From Isoetes taiwanensis (taxonomy: Eukaryota > Streptophyta > Lycopodiopsida > Isoetales > Isoetaceae): a stretch of DNA of 64,000 nt. Numbering within the stretch: position 1 is the stretch's first letter; every line of letters starts with the position of its first letter. Position numbers and translations under genes: made by a program. The stretch spans positions 13,434,794-13,498,793 of the forward strand of contig JAJEKV010000003.1 in assembly GCA_021234155.1 (NCBI GenBank), written 5' to 3'. The notes below the pieces were generated by a model, which worked only from the letters and a program-made list of their open reading frames with translations, had not been told where the DNA came from and ran no database searches. Shown here in pieces: positions 44,201-57,129 of this stretch.

Positions 44201-46084
44201 TCGAGGATACCCGCGGGAGCCACGATCCCTATTTAGTGGCATGCATCGCCACTTCAGGTCCGGTGGTAGTGGTGGTCCTGTGGGGAGTGGAAGATGTGGA
44301 TGCACATTGCCTTTGCTGGCCCCTCGAGGGGACTCGAGGGCGAGAGTGCTGCATCCCTGTTTGGTTGCTGAATTCCGCATCCTTCCCCGGGACCAGCCCA
44401 TTGCCCCTCCATGTCTGCGGCGGTCCACGACTTTGGCCAGCTCACGCCGCCGGGTCTCTTGTTGTCTTTGGGGTCAAGTCGGTCAACGTCTGAGCCGTCC
44501 CCTTCAACTTCCGGCCACGGCGGGATGGCCACCCGCTCGGCATGCTCTCAAGCGTAAAGATGACCACCGGGGGATCGGTGAATTCCATGACGACTTCGCC
44601 TTTCCAATGGTCACAGTCTTTGGGAACATCATCGGTCCAAGATGCGTAATGCGGATGCGGAAGTGAGATGTTCTCCAGAGCTCCTCGCCCGGCCCTCGCA
44701 CTACCACATTGCGGCTCCTGCGTTTTACGTTCACGGGAGTTGGCGGGGGGGCATGTGTTGGTTGAGATGGGTGAGGCATAGGGCGTGGCCGGCGCTGGGT
44801 GGTGGCGGCGGCGTGATCTGATATGTCCGGCCAGGTGTTGCGGGTTGGCGCCCTTTAGGTTGTTGGGTTGCGGGGTTGGTGTGTTCTTTGCGTGGTTTAC
44901 GTTCTCGGGGTTTGGAGCTCGGCTCTTGCGGGGCGTTGTCATGTCTTGCCATCTCCAGCGTGCAATGGCGAGTTGCTCATGTGCCACCGGCTGGAGGCCC
45001 TTGCCTTGTTGGGACGCCCCGAAGCTCTGTAGCTCGATCACCGTGCTAAATCCTTACTCCAGAAGAGTGCTTTCGGTTGCGCTGGATAGCTTCCAAAGCG
45101 GCACTGGACTCCTTGTCTCACAATGGCGGCCTCGCAACCCTCGGCAGGAGGCGGCTTGTGCTCCCTCGTCTTGTGGCCTTAGCCTCCTCAACCTCGGCTG
45201 GATCAGGGCAGGGGTTCACAGTGTCTCTGCTCTACACAGTTTCTGTCATCCTGCGTCCCGGCTTCCATAGGCTGCCAACCGCAGTGTCTACCGCCCCCTC
45301 ATATCCGCAAGCTCCTGGCGGTATTTGGCATCTGTCAAATTGTAGCAAGTGGATGCTATCATCTACGTAATCAGCGATCCTCCAATTACGTGATTCGCCG
45401 TTTTTACGGCACCAAGCTGCTGCGCAACATCCAGAGATGTTATGTTCTCCACCTCTATCGGGGAGGCACCGCAGGCGTGCTGCTGTTGGCCTCAACCCAA
45501 CCGCTTGGATCGCGGCTCCAAGGTTCATTTGGCGGATTGCTGTGTGGGCTGTCGGGTCGGCCAGTCGACGCCTTGGCTCGGGCCTCCCTCTTCATGGAAA
45601 GGAGACTTAAGTTTCTAATGTGCAACATAGATGCAAGTCTATGCATAAGCAGGATGAGAACATAGTTTAGTGGATATGCTTAATGATGTTGGTCAAATGC
45701 ATGTCCATCTTGCATGGTAAAAGTTAATGGAAGGGAATGCAGCCTCTTTCTATTGGAGCAAAAAGAGAGCCGAATAGAAGACTGAAAGACATGACGTTGG
45801 ATGACTGATCTCCTGCAAAATGGAAATGAATTTGCATTCATGTCCATTTTGGTGACATGACAATAGTGTAGAACGTAGTGTCCGCACAAGGTCAAGAGAA
45901 TTGAGGTCACAATGAGGGACAATGAGAATAGGCATCCTATTAGACCGTTAGAATGGAAGAAAACAATTGCTAGTATATGGAGCAATTGTTTAAAAGCGGC
46001 AACAATTTATGCCAGAGCTTTGGTGAAGCCGTGCTACTATCGAAAGTTCACGTTAATGAGGCAATTAGTGAGACAATGAATCGA

Positions 46085-46198
46085 CAATTTTCTATTCTAT
46101 TCTCTATTAGTATCTGTGGACGATAAAAATCATTCTATTCTATTCTATTCTATTCTATTCTATTCTATTCTATTCTATTCTATTATATTCTATTCTAT
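46085..46198 (+). repeat. Retroelement 3' tail end with (TATTC)n
   Basis: GTATCTGTGGACGATAAAAATC followed by about 13 ATTCT units at 46,133-46,197. Only the last part of the tail is conserved. The microsatellite is the complement of the one at 40.75 kb, consistent with opposite orientation of the same tail type. Confidence 0.6.
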
Positions 46199-47504
46199 AA
46201 GGCTACGACAAGTGAGAATGTCGGAGAGTTTGTTATATGGATGCGCATTCGATGGCCAATGGTGACTTGTTTGAACGGGTCAATGTAGCGAACAATAATG
46301 TGTGGATACAAAGGAGGGTTTGAAAAATTGTTGATAACAACATTTCAAATATATGAATTGTGAATTGGACACTTTGAATAGTCCAAAGTGTGGAATATGA
46401 ACATGGTAGGTGTTCAATGAGCAACTTTCCAAGGAGAATGTGGTCTGGATGTGTAATAGGGTCTCGAATTTCGAGGACTACCTCCTCGTTTATATATTCC
46501 TCATCCGGCACCATTCATTCCCGAAGCATGAAGGAAGAAAAATGTAAATTATAGGACTTTTATTTCCGAGGCCATGCGGTGTACTAGAAGAGTGAAGTTT
46601 AATATCCTTAAGCTATGCTTTGAACATTTGTACTAGAAAGTTTGATTGAAGTCTTTATTCGAGAAATTGTTCACTAGGGTATGGTGGTTACTTCGAACTA
46701 GAGTTTGCCTATGAGGATTAATCGTAGTCTCATAGAATTGTGGTGTGTAATCCAAAACATATCTATGATGTAGGACCATGACTTGTGACAAGACGCCTGC
46801 GATTACAAGAAGTTGAATTTCTTGTGGATAATATCATCCACGAGATTATTAAATATAAATGCATTATAATTAAAGGTCAAGACAAGATTATACATGGTAA
46901 AACACATGTATTATACTTGTGGGTGTGTGGGATCCTGTGATACGGGTTGCAAAGTTGAACATAGCTATGTGGCCATGTCAAGTAGTCACATATGATTGTA
47001 GACTTAGCAATGACTCACATATGTTACTATATGGCATAATAACACGGTAATGGTCAGAATGTTGGAAGATTAAGTAGTATCAAATACTACATTAGTGATG
47101 ATTCAAGTTATCTCAATTGTGTAGAGTTAACTATTGTCGATAGTACAACTTATGAATTGAAGGAGCTTGTGAGCTGTCTTTTTTCCTGCTAAGTGTCGGT
47201 TGATGGGATTCTTCACTGTTCAATAACACAAGAATTTGTTCGACTTAGAGTGATTGGATCTCCAGATCACCTAGGGTGGTCAATCCAAGATGCAAATTTT
47301 TTGGTATAATGAAGATCAAAATGCAACAAGAGTTCTAATATAGCTTGTTATGGGCCAACCCATTCACCATAATTTTTTTGATGATGTATATGCTTGTTAG
47401 GAGCCAATTTATCCATTCACCATAAAAGTTTTGACGATGTATATAGCTTGTGGATAGGCTAGAGTTACAAAAAGAAAGCTTCACCATTTAAAAAGAAGCA
47501 TGCT

Positions 47505-48190
47505 ATGGTTATTTTATGTTGTATGGAGCATATGAAACTTCTATGAATTAGGAAATGCTCTCCTTGTTCCTGAAAGCTTCACCATCCATTCAGCAAGCTT
47601 GCTATAGAGAAGCATGCTACAGTTATTTTATGTTGTATGGAGCATATGAAAGTTCTATGAATTAGGAAGAACTCTCCTTGTTCCTTGATTGTTTTCTTCT
47701 CATCGGGATATATATTCTGATATGTAATAGGATATGTAAGGCTGGATTATGAATAGATTGTAGTAGTGCTAGATAATGACATTCTACGGTCGAAGGCCAT
47801 GTGGAGAAAAAAAACATAGAATTTTCTAGTCCATACATCAAAAGTTAAACTTTTTTTTCTAGGACTTAAGAAATCCCTTTTCCTTTTATCCGAACATTGC
47901 ATATGGAACTTCTAAGAACTAGGAAAAACTCTCCTTATTCGTTGCTTGTTTTCTTCTTATTGGGAGAGGATTAAAGCAGAATTATTTATTGATAATATAT
48001 TTTAATAAGTAAAAGAAATGGAATATTTGAATAGATTGTAGTTGTGCTAGATAATGACATCCTACAAAAATAATGGTTGAAGGCCATGTGGAAGAAAAAA
48101 AAACATAAAATTTTATAGTCCATGCATCAAAAAATGAGACTTTCTTTTCTAGGACTTACGAAATTCCATTTCCTTTTATCCGAACGTTGC
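47505..48190. repeat. Imperfect repeat of about 280 bases in the upstream region
   Basis: Blocks such as GATTGTAGTAGTGCTAGATAATG (47,756 and 48,034), GAAGGCCATGTGGA and TTTCTAGGACTTA recur with a spacing near 280. A smaller duplicate, GTTATTTTATGTTGTATGGA, occurs at 47,509 and 47,621. It ends just upstream of the Tudor-repeat gene and may affect its promoter. Confidence 0.65.
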
Positions 48191-48199
48191 AACCCAGAA

Positions 48200-48540
48200 T
48201 TATTCCCGGCGGCCGAGATTGCACAGTGTAAATTCTTCTCACGATAGTCGTCTGGGATTAAACCTCTAAAGCCCAAATCGAGGAGTATTTGCGAGTGCAG
48301 CACAGATTGCATCCACTCTGAGTGGTCGATCTTTATTCGTAAACTCGGACAGGCACTACTTAACCTTGTGAGTATTCAAGCTTCTTCTTGCTAGGGTTTC
48401 TCTGTCTTTTTTTCCTCCTCTTTGGCTCTTATGTAGTTAAACAGAAAGATTGGAAACCTAAGTGCTGAGTACATGATGTTTTAGTGCTTTTGCTAGGTTG
48501 TATGTGATGCTTGCTTGTGGGTTTTAAGAAGCTTGAGGAT
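48200..48540 (+). promoter_or_regulatory. Probable promoter and 5' leader with leader intron
   Basis: A GC-richer stretch begins near 48,200. A donor-like CTT/GTGAGTATTC at 48,366 and an acceptor GTTTTAAG just before 48,529 suggest a 5' UTR intron of about 160 bases. The TATA box is not obvious. This is inferred from splice-site appearance only. Confidence 0.4.
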
Positions 48541-49988
48541 ATGGAGACGGAGACGACAAACGATGGGGAAACGGTTGTGACTGCTGTTGTGGAAGAAGAG
48601 TCCAAAGTTACAGTTTCGGAGGTGGAAGGAGAGCCAGCTTGGATTGTAGAAGGTCTTAAATCTGCATCTGCAACCATAATCCAGAGTACAGAACCTGTTG
48701 AGGCTGCCCCAGTACCTACTATTCTACCTACTATTGAGAACAAGAGTAAGGTTTAATGTTATTTTCTTCAAACAAATTTGCAATGCATGTGCATAGAACC
48801 AAGTTGCATGTTTCATAATGTAGGCAATCCTGTTAATTCTTATGTGTTGTGAGACCGGATTGTCAGAGTCTTGTTTTCACTTTGAGTGTTTTCGTTTACC
48901 TTGCAGTGGAGGAATTAGCTAATGAGAACGAACATCAGAATCTTGAAGCAACACAAAATTTGCCGACAAATTACATTGGTAGAAAGGTTAAAAAGAAGTT
49001 TGGGAGAAAGTTTTATGTTGGTGAAATAACACAATTTGATCCGGAAACAAAGTGGTACAAGGTTGGTATCTGTTTGTAAAATATGAGACCCTATTGTTTT
49101 CTTAATTATTTGATTTCAGGTGGTCTATGAAGATGGTGACGAGGAAGATCTTGAATTGAGAAGAAATGGAGGGCTGCTGGTTCCTCTAGCAGGTTCAACA
49201 CCTCCTACCTCAAAGAAAAGGCAATCAGGAGGGAAAGGTTCAAAAGGGTGAGTTTCTAGGCTCTGTAATATTTAAGTGCATTTGTATCTAAGAAAGCTTT
49301 TATGCAGGAGTGGCAAGAAATCCAGGACATCCGAAGAACACATCCAGGCATCTGCTGACAAGCCATTGGAAGAGAAGGAACCGGTGAAAGATCAATTTGG
49401 AGCACCTGAAGAGGCGGTTCAAGAACAGCCAAAATCAATCATTGAGTCCTCTGCGACTTTCGTTTCTGAAAGTATTACAGTCTTGGATGTGAGGCAAGAA
49501 GCAATGGCAGTAAATGGCAACATTCAAGGTGCCAAAGGTCATCATCTCGACCTTGGAAATAAATTGAAGGGAAAGAAACTGAGGAAGTTGTTTGACGGCA
49601 AGCCATTTGAAGGAGAGGTAGTTGGATATAATGCAAAGAAAAAGCTTTATAAGGTGCTCTATTTTCTCTGTGTTTTTTGGTAGTTAAAAGTAGCATCCAT
49701 AGTTGATTGAGAACCAAGTTTTTTGTTGCACGAAATTTGCAGATTACCTACGAGGATGGAGATAAAGAAGAGCTTTATTGGTCTGAATTAGATCCGTTGC
49801 TATTACCTGACCCTGTAGAAGAGGCAGTTGGACCTTCCATGGATGAGAATGGTCAAAAAGAAAATGTAACGTGTTCTGCCAAAGTTGAGGTTAATGTACA
49901 AGCAGAAATAACGGTTCATGTCGAGAAAAGCCCTAACGTGGACACACCCCCTGTGGACTTGTCCGTTCCTGCAGTAACTAGTGATTAG
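48541..49988 (+). CDS. Protein with two Tudor-like (Agenet/PTM-type) repeats
   Basis: Five exons: 48,541-48,745, 48,907-49,061, 49,120-49,247, 49,308-49,653 and 49,743-49,988, all GT-AG with consistent phases, giving 359 residues. Repeat 1 reads GRKVKKKFGRKFYVGEITQF, then WYKVVYEDGDEEDLELR. Repeat 2 reads GKKLRKLFDGKPFEGEVVGY, then LYKITYEDGDKEELYWSEL. The YEDGDxExL strand is typical of plant Tudor-like modules that bind methylated histone or other modified tails. The second half of each repeat begins a new exon (at 49,120 and 49,743), suggesting exon-based duplication. Linkers are acidic and Ser/Lys-rich, so a nuclear protein is likely. An upstream in-frame Met at 48,511 is an alternative start. 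No gene symbol can be assigned. Confidence 0.85.
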
Positions 49989-50030
49989 CTGATTTTTAAC
50001 CTCAAGAGTACCTGGTCTTAACTACTGTGT

Positions 50031-50300
50031 TTGGTTCTAGTGCATGACCTGGAGGTGGAATCAAACCGAAGAAAGTTAATATCAGAAATTGAGGCTGACA
50101 TTTTGAAATTTGGTTTTAAGTACCATAGCTTGTGCAATACGAGCTTGTATGAGGTACGGTGGAACATAATTTGGACTAATTGTCTTGCATGTCGAAGCTG
50201 GTTTTCACGTTACTATGCAGATAAATTGCTTCGAAAGGTGAGCTTTTTACCTTCAAAGGCATCTCTGAAAATTTTGTTCTGGTGTATTTAAAGGTGTAAC
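50031..50300 (+). other. Possible 3' UTR exon of the Tudor-repeat gene
   Basis: After the stop at 49,988 an acceptor-like TTGGTTCTAG at 50,040 precedes a well-formed frame (VHDLEVESNRRKLISEIEAD, then FGFKYHSLCNTSLYE) ending at a donor-like GAG/GTACGG near 50,154. It could be an alternatively spliced last coding exon, skipping the stop, or chance. Splice variants of the gene might use it. Confidence 0.35.
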
Positions 50301-53300
50301 TGTAGCTCTTCAACTTCATGGAAATTTTGTTAATTGTCGTGTATCTTCATTGCCTTAACTTGACTTTCAGTGCTTCATAGGGTCATCAGATTTTTCCACA
50401 ACTTCTTGGTGTATATCATACTGGGGGAATCCGGATATCAAAGATTTTTAATGTTATTAGATTCCCAGAATTTCTGAATAAGTAAATGCATGGCTGATAT
50501 TTGTGGAGTGGTAGTTCTATTGATGTGTACTTATAGAATGACTAAATTCAAATTTTGAGACTAGCAAAAATATATGTGCATTGTGTAGAGTTTATATGAA
50601 ATTAGCTGTTTTGTCAGGTCACGAATTGGGGGCTAAAACTCGAGTAGAAATAGAAGGTGAAGCAGGAACAAGAATAAAATAGAAGTAGGTGAAGTCCAAA
50701 CTGACGAGCATTACTTTCAAACTATAGGAGACAGATTATCTAAGCTAAAAAATAGAGATGTTTATATGCTAAATATTAAACCAGTATAGTGTATAGCAAT
50801 GCTCTTCCAACAAAACATCATTTATATTCGAAAGGTTTTACTTCACATTTAAATTATTAATTTAATTCAACTATAAGCTTGTTATTGTGCAGAATTATAA
50901 AAGCCGCCATGATAACAGTCTATATTAATATTTGTCAGCTTGTTGTGTCTAATTATATGCAATGCACCCATCTACATGTAAATAAGCATGCAATAATTTA
51001 CTTAAATGCTCTTGCCGAATCATATACATTGACTCTTATCAAGACATGGAGTCATGCCAATGACGACCTTGGGAATAGTCTTGATACATGGCTTAACAAA
51101 TTGTATTGTGTAATGGCTTAGGGACATGGGTGGGATGATGAAGGAATGTTTTAGTACAAAGCATGCCAATGGTTTGATTTTTTGTTGGATAATCCTCAAA
51201 TTTGCATGACACTCGTGATTATTGATGCATTCAATCTTGATGCTTTGAAATGCGTACATAGCAAATGGCAATACTGTGAACTTGTAATGTCCATGGTTGT
51301 TGAAGGTGTTCCTGGCAAAACCTTCAACCTCAGTGGTTTAGAACCTCCAGATTGCTTGAGGCAACCACTCTGAGTGCAAATAGTCCAAGAAGAAAGCTCA
51401 AACAGATGCTAAGAACAGCTTTCCCAAAAGATAAAAAAGTCTGCCTTGCCAAAATGCATGCCAAATACAAACTAATGGGATTTTGCTCATGATTCTTGAT
51501 TCCAGAATTGCATGCGACCTTGAAGAATATTGGCAAAAAAGTCAGATGGATTTTGATGATGGCAAGCTTCCCAAATAAGCAACCCTGACCGGGTCAATTT
51601 TTTATCAATATCCCTGGCAGAGAGCTAAAATTTTCAACTCGATAAAGGTGGCTCTTTTTTGAGATCTGAGACTTCCAACACTCTCTAAAATGCCTGCACA
51701 TAATGTTCCCGAAAGTCCTTTGCAGAAAGATGTGTCTCAGTTTGAGATTTTTGATTATTTTGACAACTACCTGTTGTGAGATAACAACAGTGAATGAATT
51801 TGAGTTTGCTAGATGTTCAAATGCTCCTTTTTTTGCTATTTTGTAGAATATCGATGCCTGAGGTGATTGAGAAAGGATTGGCAAGGTTCACTTGATTAGA
51901 ATATGAGTACGGATCTGCACTTAACAGATCCTTGAATCTATGGTGCAGACTTTGATGTGTGCAAATAATTCAAGCAAGCCCAATAATTCTCATGTATTTG
52001 TGCTACAAATGTTCATATGCAATGCTTTCACTATTTTTCTATTTGTTTTTTTTTTTTTTTTGAAAATGAGATACAAAGGCTCAACAATGCATAAAAATGA
52101 TCCCTGTCATGCAAATCAATAGGAATTAGTCACAAACTCTTCAAGAAAGCTCGAATTTTCATTTAACTCAGTGTCAAACAAGCAAACAATAATGATCCCA
52201 AGCTCTAAGTCTTGGGCACAGGATTCAAGAAGTACACAATCAAGCAAATAGTATAAATTTATCAGTAATTCATGTCGAATAAGGCGTTTGAAAGGCAGAA
52301 TCAAGCTCCAGATCTTCAAGGCGGTCCTTCTTCAAGGCAATCAATCACTTTTCACCTCAAAGCCCTCCATCCTTCTCTGAGCACAAAAGCCCCTTTTAAA
52401 ATTCCCCTGTTTCATCCCGTTCTTGGCTAATTCAGTTTAATTCTCTGTCCTTTAGTCTCTGTGATGCAATCTTGGTGTCATACAAGACAATTCGGCTGCT
52501 CAGGATGATGATTAGGTGGTTACTTCAGGCGAATTAGGCGGATCTTGGCGTTTCCGCATTTAGGGTTCTTGGCAAACTTGGCGAAATATCCCACAGGCCC
52601 AATTTGATCTGGACGACCAAGGTATATAACAAATAATAAATTCAATATTATTAAGATTTACGTGTAATATCCACGTGGGCCTCGGTACCTCCACTGCCCC
52701 ACACGCCCGGATGTTCCACGTGGCAAGGGGTGATTGGCTAAGGAATGTAGGTACGTGGGGTAGATAGGATTTTTTTTTTTTTTGTAAAGTAGGCTAGGGC
52801 ACGAATCCCAAGAATGTGGGCCAAGATGAACGATTTTTTTTATTTTCTTTTTTGCAAAAAAGATCTTTTTTGATGCTCTAGAAGATACTAGAATCTTTTT
52901 TTGCAAATGAGCACTTTTGGATTTTGGCCTTAAAATGGTGTGCATGGAAGGTGATGTGGCAAGAGGGTATGATGAGTTGGCAATGTAATGGTGACATGGC
53001 AAACAAGGGTGGTGAGGTGTCAAAAACTTGGCTAAGAATATTTTTTCTAGTCAAAACTTTGGATGAGGTGGACATGATGTGTATGACATGTGGATGGTGA
53101 TGTGGAGGTGTTGGTGATGATGTGGCATGATGATTTGTCTCCCTTATGGATTCAACCATGTAATTTGAAGAATTTCTTGCAAAAATAGAATTTCAAAAGA
53201 GTGACACGTGCATGGTATGACATGGCAATGTGGATGACATGTATGGTGACTTGGCCTCTTTTGAGTCTTGTCATAGATCAATTTATGCATCAATGCATAT

Positions 53301-53700
53301 AATTTGCATTTTCTAGGCAAATTTTGACTTTGAGCGTTTCCCTTAGGAATTTTTGCATTCTCTCTCATTTTTTGACTTAAAGAGAGAGGAGGTTGACCTT
53401 TGACCATTTACATGACCAAGTCAAGTGGAATTTTGTGTTAGAATGATATAGTGATGGCATGGCAAGTGTGTGAAATGTGAATGACATGTAGAGGACTAAA
53501 AAAAATCTTTTTTGACTTGGGAGATGAAATGTAAGCATGGAACTTGAGATCTCATGAGTATTTCTTCATGGCAAGGGTATGAAGGATGTAGGATGGGAAT
53601 CAAAGGGTGTAATTATGCCAAGAACTCAAATGATAACATCACATACCAAGAACTCTTCAAGGGGTCTTCAAATCTTCAAACTTTGCTTGATTCTCCTTAC
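50301..53700. other. Gene-poor stretch with GACATGG-rich repeats
   Basis: No supported gene. From about 52,900 to 53,500 the motif ATG(A/G)CATGT and GTGACATGGCAA-type words recur many times (GATGTGGCAAG, GTGACATGGC, GATGACATG), making a loose, tandem-like array. The open frames there follow from that bias. The part before 52,600 is AT-rich. Confidence 0.45.
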
Positions 53701-53706
53701 ATGCTA

Positions 53707-53996
53707 AAGCCTTGCAGACGGGCGTCGGCAAGGGGGAAAACCATTGCTTATTTTCATTTCAGACAAGCATCTGTAAGGTGGCAGAGGTTGCACTTGAGGC
53801 TGCACTTGATTTATGCACTTGAACACTTTCAGGGCGGGTGTGCGTAAAAGGTGAAAAGCTTGCATTGCTTCTTGCACTTGGAAACTGCGCTGCCGACGCG
53901 TGGAAGCTTTCGGGCGGGCATCGTAAAGGGGCGAGGAGGTTGTGCGTGATCAAAGTGCTTGGAGGCTTTCAGACAAGCGTCTGTAGGGTGACACCC
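53707..53996 (+). repeat. Five degenerate monomers in the 5' leader of LINE 2
   Basis: A unit starting TTTCAGACAAGCATCTGTA and running into GGTGGCAGAGGTTGCACTTG recurs at about 53,712, 53,759, 53,828, 53,906 and 53,968, at 45-80-base spacing. The repeats end where the ORF1 frame begins (54,002). This resembles the promoter monomers found in some LINE 5' UTRs. Confidence 0.55.
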
Positions 53997-55739
53997 TATT
54001 CATGGCAACTCCAGTGATAGAAGAGCCAAACGAGCCCTGCGTCCCTTCATCCAACCCCACAGATATGCATGTCGATGGTGCTGATACACAGTCCCCTCTA
54101 CCTAGCGCAGACATGGCAACAAAACTTCTACTGGGAGAGTGCATAGATGCCATCCCCAATCACAGACCAGATGACACTGGCAAAATTGATAGGTGCACAT
54201 TGAAAAGAGAAGCGCGGGCAAAGTCTCGCGCAACAAGCATAGCTCGGCAGGCCTTGACAGATACTCTAGCCTAGCGGCAAGCCGTATTCGGGCTTCACCA
54301 CCACCAAACCAGGCAGTTGAGGAGCACTGAAAACAGGTTCAAGCAATGGCAGAAGGGCAACAAAGCTCGAATTGTTTGCTTGGCAGAGGAAATGCAGGCC
54401 TTCGCATCCAAATTGCTCAAGAGGCAGCTGGCTACTGAAAAAGAGCGTGTTTCCAGCATGGAGACCCGCATACAACACCTAGAAGATGGCCTTTGCCTAG
54501 TGCACTCTGAAAGGTAGAAGGACAAGAAGAGTCTTGCTGACATGCAGGCCCGCATAGATTCCATGTCCACCGCCATTGAAACCATGACACAGGACAAGCA
54601 ACGTGTTGAGCAAGAGACAATGGCAACTATCTCCCGCCTTCAATTAGAATTTGAGGGAGGCTGCTCTTGTGATCACGAAAAGCCGGTCGCTTTTGAAGAG
54701 AGCCGGTCCAATTGAGAGCCCTTCAAACTAGGGTTGAGACACAAGAAGTGGCCTCATGCGCAATGAACCCTATCTTTGGACTCTCGCTTGCAGAATCGGA
54801 GCATAGCTCCGCAACTTCGAATCGGAAGGTCAGGGGTGAGGGCAGCCATCGCTGAACAAGGCAAGGGCCTCAATGCAGAGGCTCATGAGCAATTGCAGCG
54901 GTGCATACGTGAATTGACAAGGCAGCAACAATTTCAGCAGGAGCTAAGCTCCCGGCTTCAGGAAGGAGAGACCATTATACACGCCCGGGCAGTCCACCTA
55001 CCCAAGAGTACGCAAGGCGTCGGCCGGGCCGTCTCGCTCTCGCACCCCAAGCGCTCCATGCCACCCCGCCCCAGCGTAGGCCCGCGACACATTGCCCGCC
55101 GACAACAAACAACTCGGTTGTGCGGGCGGGATTGACCCAACAATCGAGAGAGTTCCAGGAGCCGAGGCGGAGAATCCACAATGTGGTGAATACGTAGCGG
55201 CGAAGAGGCGGGGAGGACCTCATTAACCGGCTCCAAATGTTGATTCTTGCTTTCGAATGACATTCCCCACGCCCGATTACACATTACTAGGGCGAGATGC
55301 CATGGCGTCAGCGCCCGGATACGGGTAGTCAGCGTTCCGCGATGCGAGATGCGCCAAGTGAAAGCGACCATCTGCGCCGGGGTAAGAAGGTGAAGGGAAG
55401 CGCCTTGTATGTTGACGAAACGACCCGGCCCAACAAGAAGACGCGAGGCATGAGTTGGCCAAAGTTAAAAGCATTAGCAGGAGGGGAGGAGCAGCAGGGG
55501 GCGATTCGGGGCAAGATGCAAATTTTCGAGCCGCCAAATGTAGGCTGCGAATCACGCTAACCCCAAAGAGACCCACGACCATACCCTTTGCCGCCTACTA
55601 CAGCTGCACGCCCTACTCAAGTTGCCTCACCTTCGGTTGCTCGCACATCTCAGGCTGCTTCTACTTCTGCCATCCCCCCTTCTGCTATTGCCACTGAATC
55701 CCCAACTGCTGCCCCTGCCAACAAATAGGAATTGTGCCT

Positions 55740-56541
55740 CCGCATGGTCTCCTGGAATTGTCGGGGCTTCCCATGGCAGAAGGGAGATAGTCTCAACTCT
55801 GTTGCCGCAGACATGGATCTCATCTTCCTTATGGGAACATGGGAGCATGCAGGACACAGGATACCCGACTTGCCATGATACTAGTGCTACTCAATCTTCA
55901 ATGATTGCACATGAAAGCGGGGGCATGGGGGGTTGCCTGCTACTATCGAACGGCCTTGGCACATTCAATCTCCTTGTTCAAGACAGACAAGCACAACCGG
56001 TACTTGTGAGTGCGTGCGCAAAACTGGTAGCAGACCTCTCTTTGTGGCAGCCTGCTACTTTCCACATGCAGAAAGCAACTTGTATCACACCCACTCGGAT
56101 GTGGATAGGCTGGACCCCTATGTCGATCTATATGATGACATACAACAGCATAAGCAGTTGGGCAGTGTCATACTCCTTGGAGACTTCAATCGCAGCGCCC
56201 GGGGTAGAACAACCCATGAGATTTGATCCCTTGGTGATGATATATTGCGGTTGCATACTGCGAAAGGAGCTTATTACGGACATCGGATGACAATCCAGAT
56301 CGCAGCGGTATGGTAGACAGTTGCTTTTGTTCCGTGGTATCTTTGACCTAGTAATCTGCAATGGACTGGCACAGTGGCCGTCCACCAGCAAGAGCACTTG
56401 TAGACAGGAAAACCAGGGGGGAGGATCTAGTGTGGTGGACTATGTGCTGGTGCCTAAGCAGGATATGCATGTCGTCAAGCACCTCGGTGGGAATAGCTAA
56501 TAGGGATGAAGAGATCATTTCGGACCATTACCACTTTACTT
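55740..56541 (+). pseudogene. LINE 2 APE-type endonuclease
   Basis: In order: MVSWNCRGFPW (first catalytic Asn), KGDSLNSVAADMDLIFLM with GTWEHAGH (the Glu is in TWEH), RPLFVAACYFPHAES, then SVILLGDFN (catalytic Asp-x-Asn) and, near 56,520, ISDHYHFT (Ser-Asp-His). These are the conserved motifs of the APE family used by LINEs to nick target DNA. Frame changes between about 55,860 and 55,930 and at 56,225 break the gene. Confidence 0.75.
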
Positions 56542-57129
56542 GAAGTTGGCTTGGCGGGGTTAATGCGAATTTTGTGTGCAACAACTCCTCACATGCATCA
56601 GTCTGCGATTGGATTATGAACATCACGGGGGCTTATACCCAGATGCTTATAGATGACCTGGCAGAAATTTTGCAATATCCTACACTAGAGCAACAAAGCA
56701 GGCCGGCCCGGCCCGATGTGCTTAGGACTTCTGACAGGAGATGCTTTGGGATAAGCCGCGCGCGATGGATTCGGGAACACAACCTTCCCACGTAATCAAT
56801 GGTTTGATCACGAGTGCAAAGGAACACAAAGCTGGCTCGCCAAGTAGCGGACCTTGCTTTACGCCCACATGCTGTCGAGCCGATGCAGCGTCTTCCTTAA
56901 AGCTAAGAAAGCGAGGTGCATTGCGTAGCATCAAAGGGAAATGTTTTACCTCACGGAACATCACCCGGGACCTTACGGCGAAGGGTGCTTAGAAAGCGGT
57001 CTGACCCACGAGGGAACATCACTCCGGCGGTGGAGGCAATACTTACAACAGCTATCGACCCTCGGGGTGCACATGCGGCATTACCCTACAAGAAGGCCGG
57101 TCTTTGGAAATCCACAGTTGGACGTGGAA

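Larger units (their letters stand above)
40871..45620 (-). mobile_element. LINE retrotransposon 1 (decayed), minus orientation
   Basis: Read from right to left. An ORF1-like region starts near 45,600 (KREARAKASTGR) and runs to about 44,250. An endonuclease region lies at about 44,190-43,950 (SNCRGLPW, then MDMDLIFLMETWEH). Reverse transcriptase runs from about 42,900 to 41,600: ELLKWAGPNGA, GRVVPIYKGD, NHRTVFAKLL; a YADD-type catalytic motif around 42,170; thumb VARSYKYLGIEFSTT. The 3' end is the microsatellite tail at 40,749. Stops and frameshifts are frequent, so it is inactive. The same family is present at 53.7-57.4 kb and as a 3' scrap at 9.66 kb. It is GC-richer than its flanks. Confidence 0.8.
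45650..48195. other. Gene-poor stretch with repeats
   Basis: No supported gene. It contains a retroelement tail with (TATTC)n at 46,110-46,198 and the duplicated block at about 47,500-48,190. It ends in the presumed promoter of the Tudor-repeat gene. Confidence 0.45.

Noticed and set aside
41367-45370. Many plus-strand frames over LINE 1
   Set aside because: They are opposite-strand shadows of the GC-rich LINE coding region.
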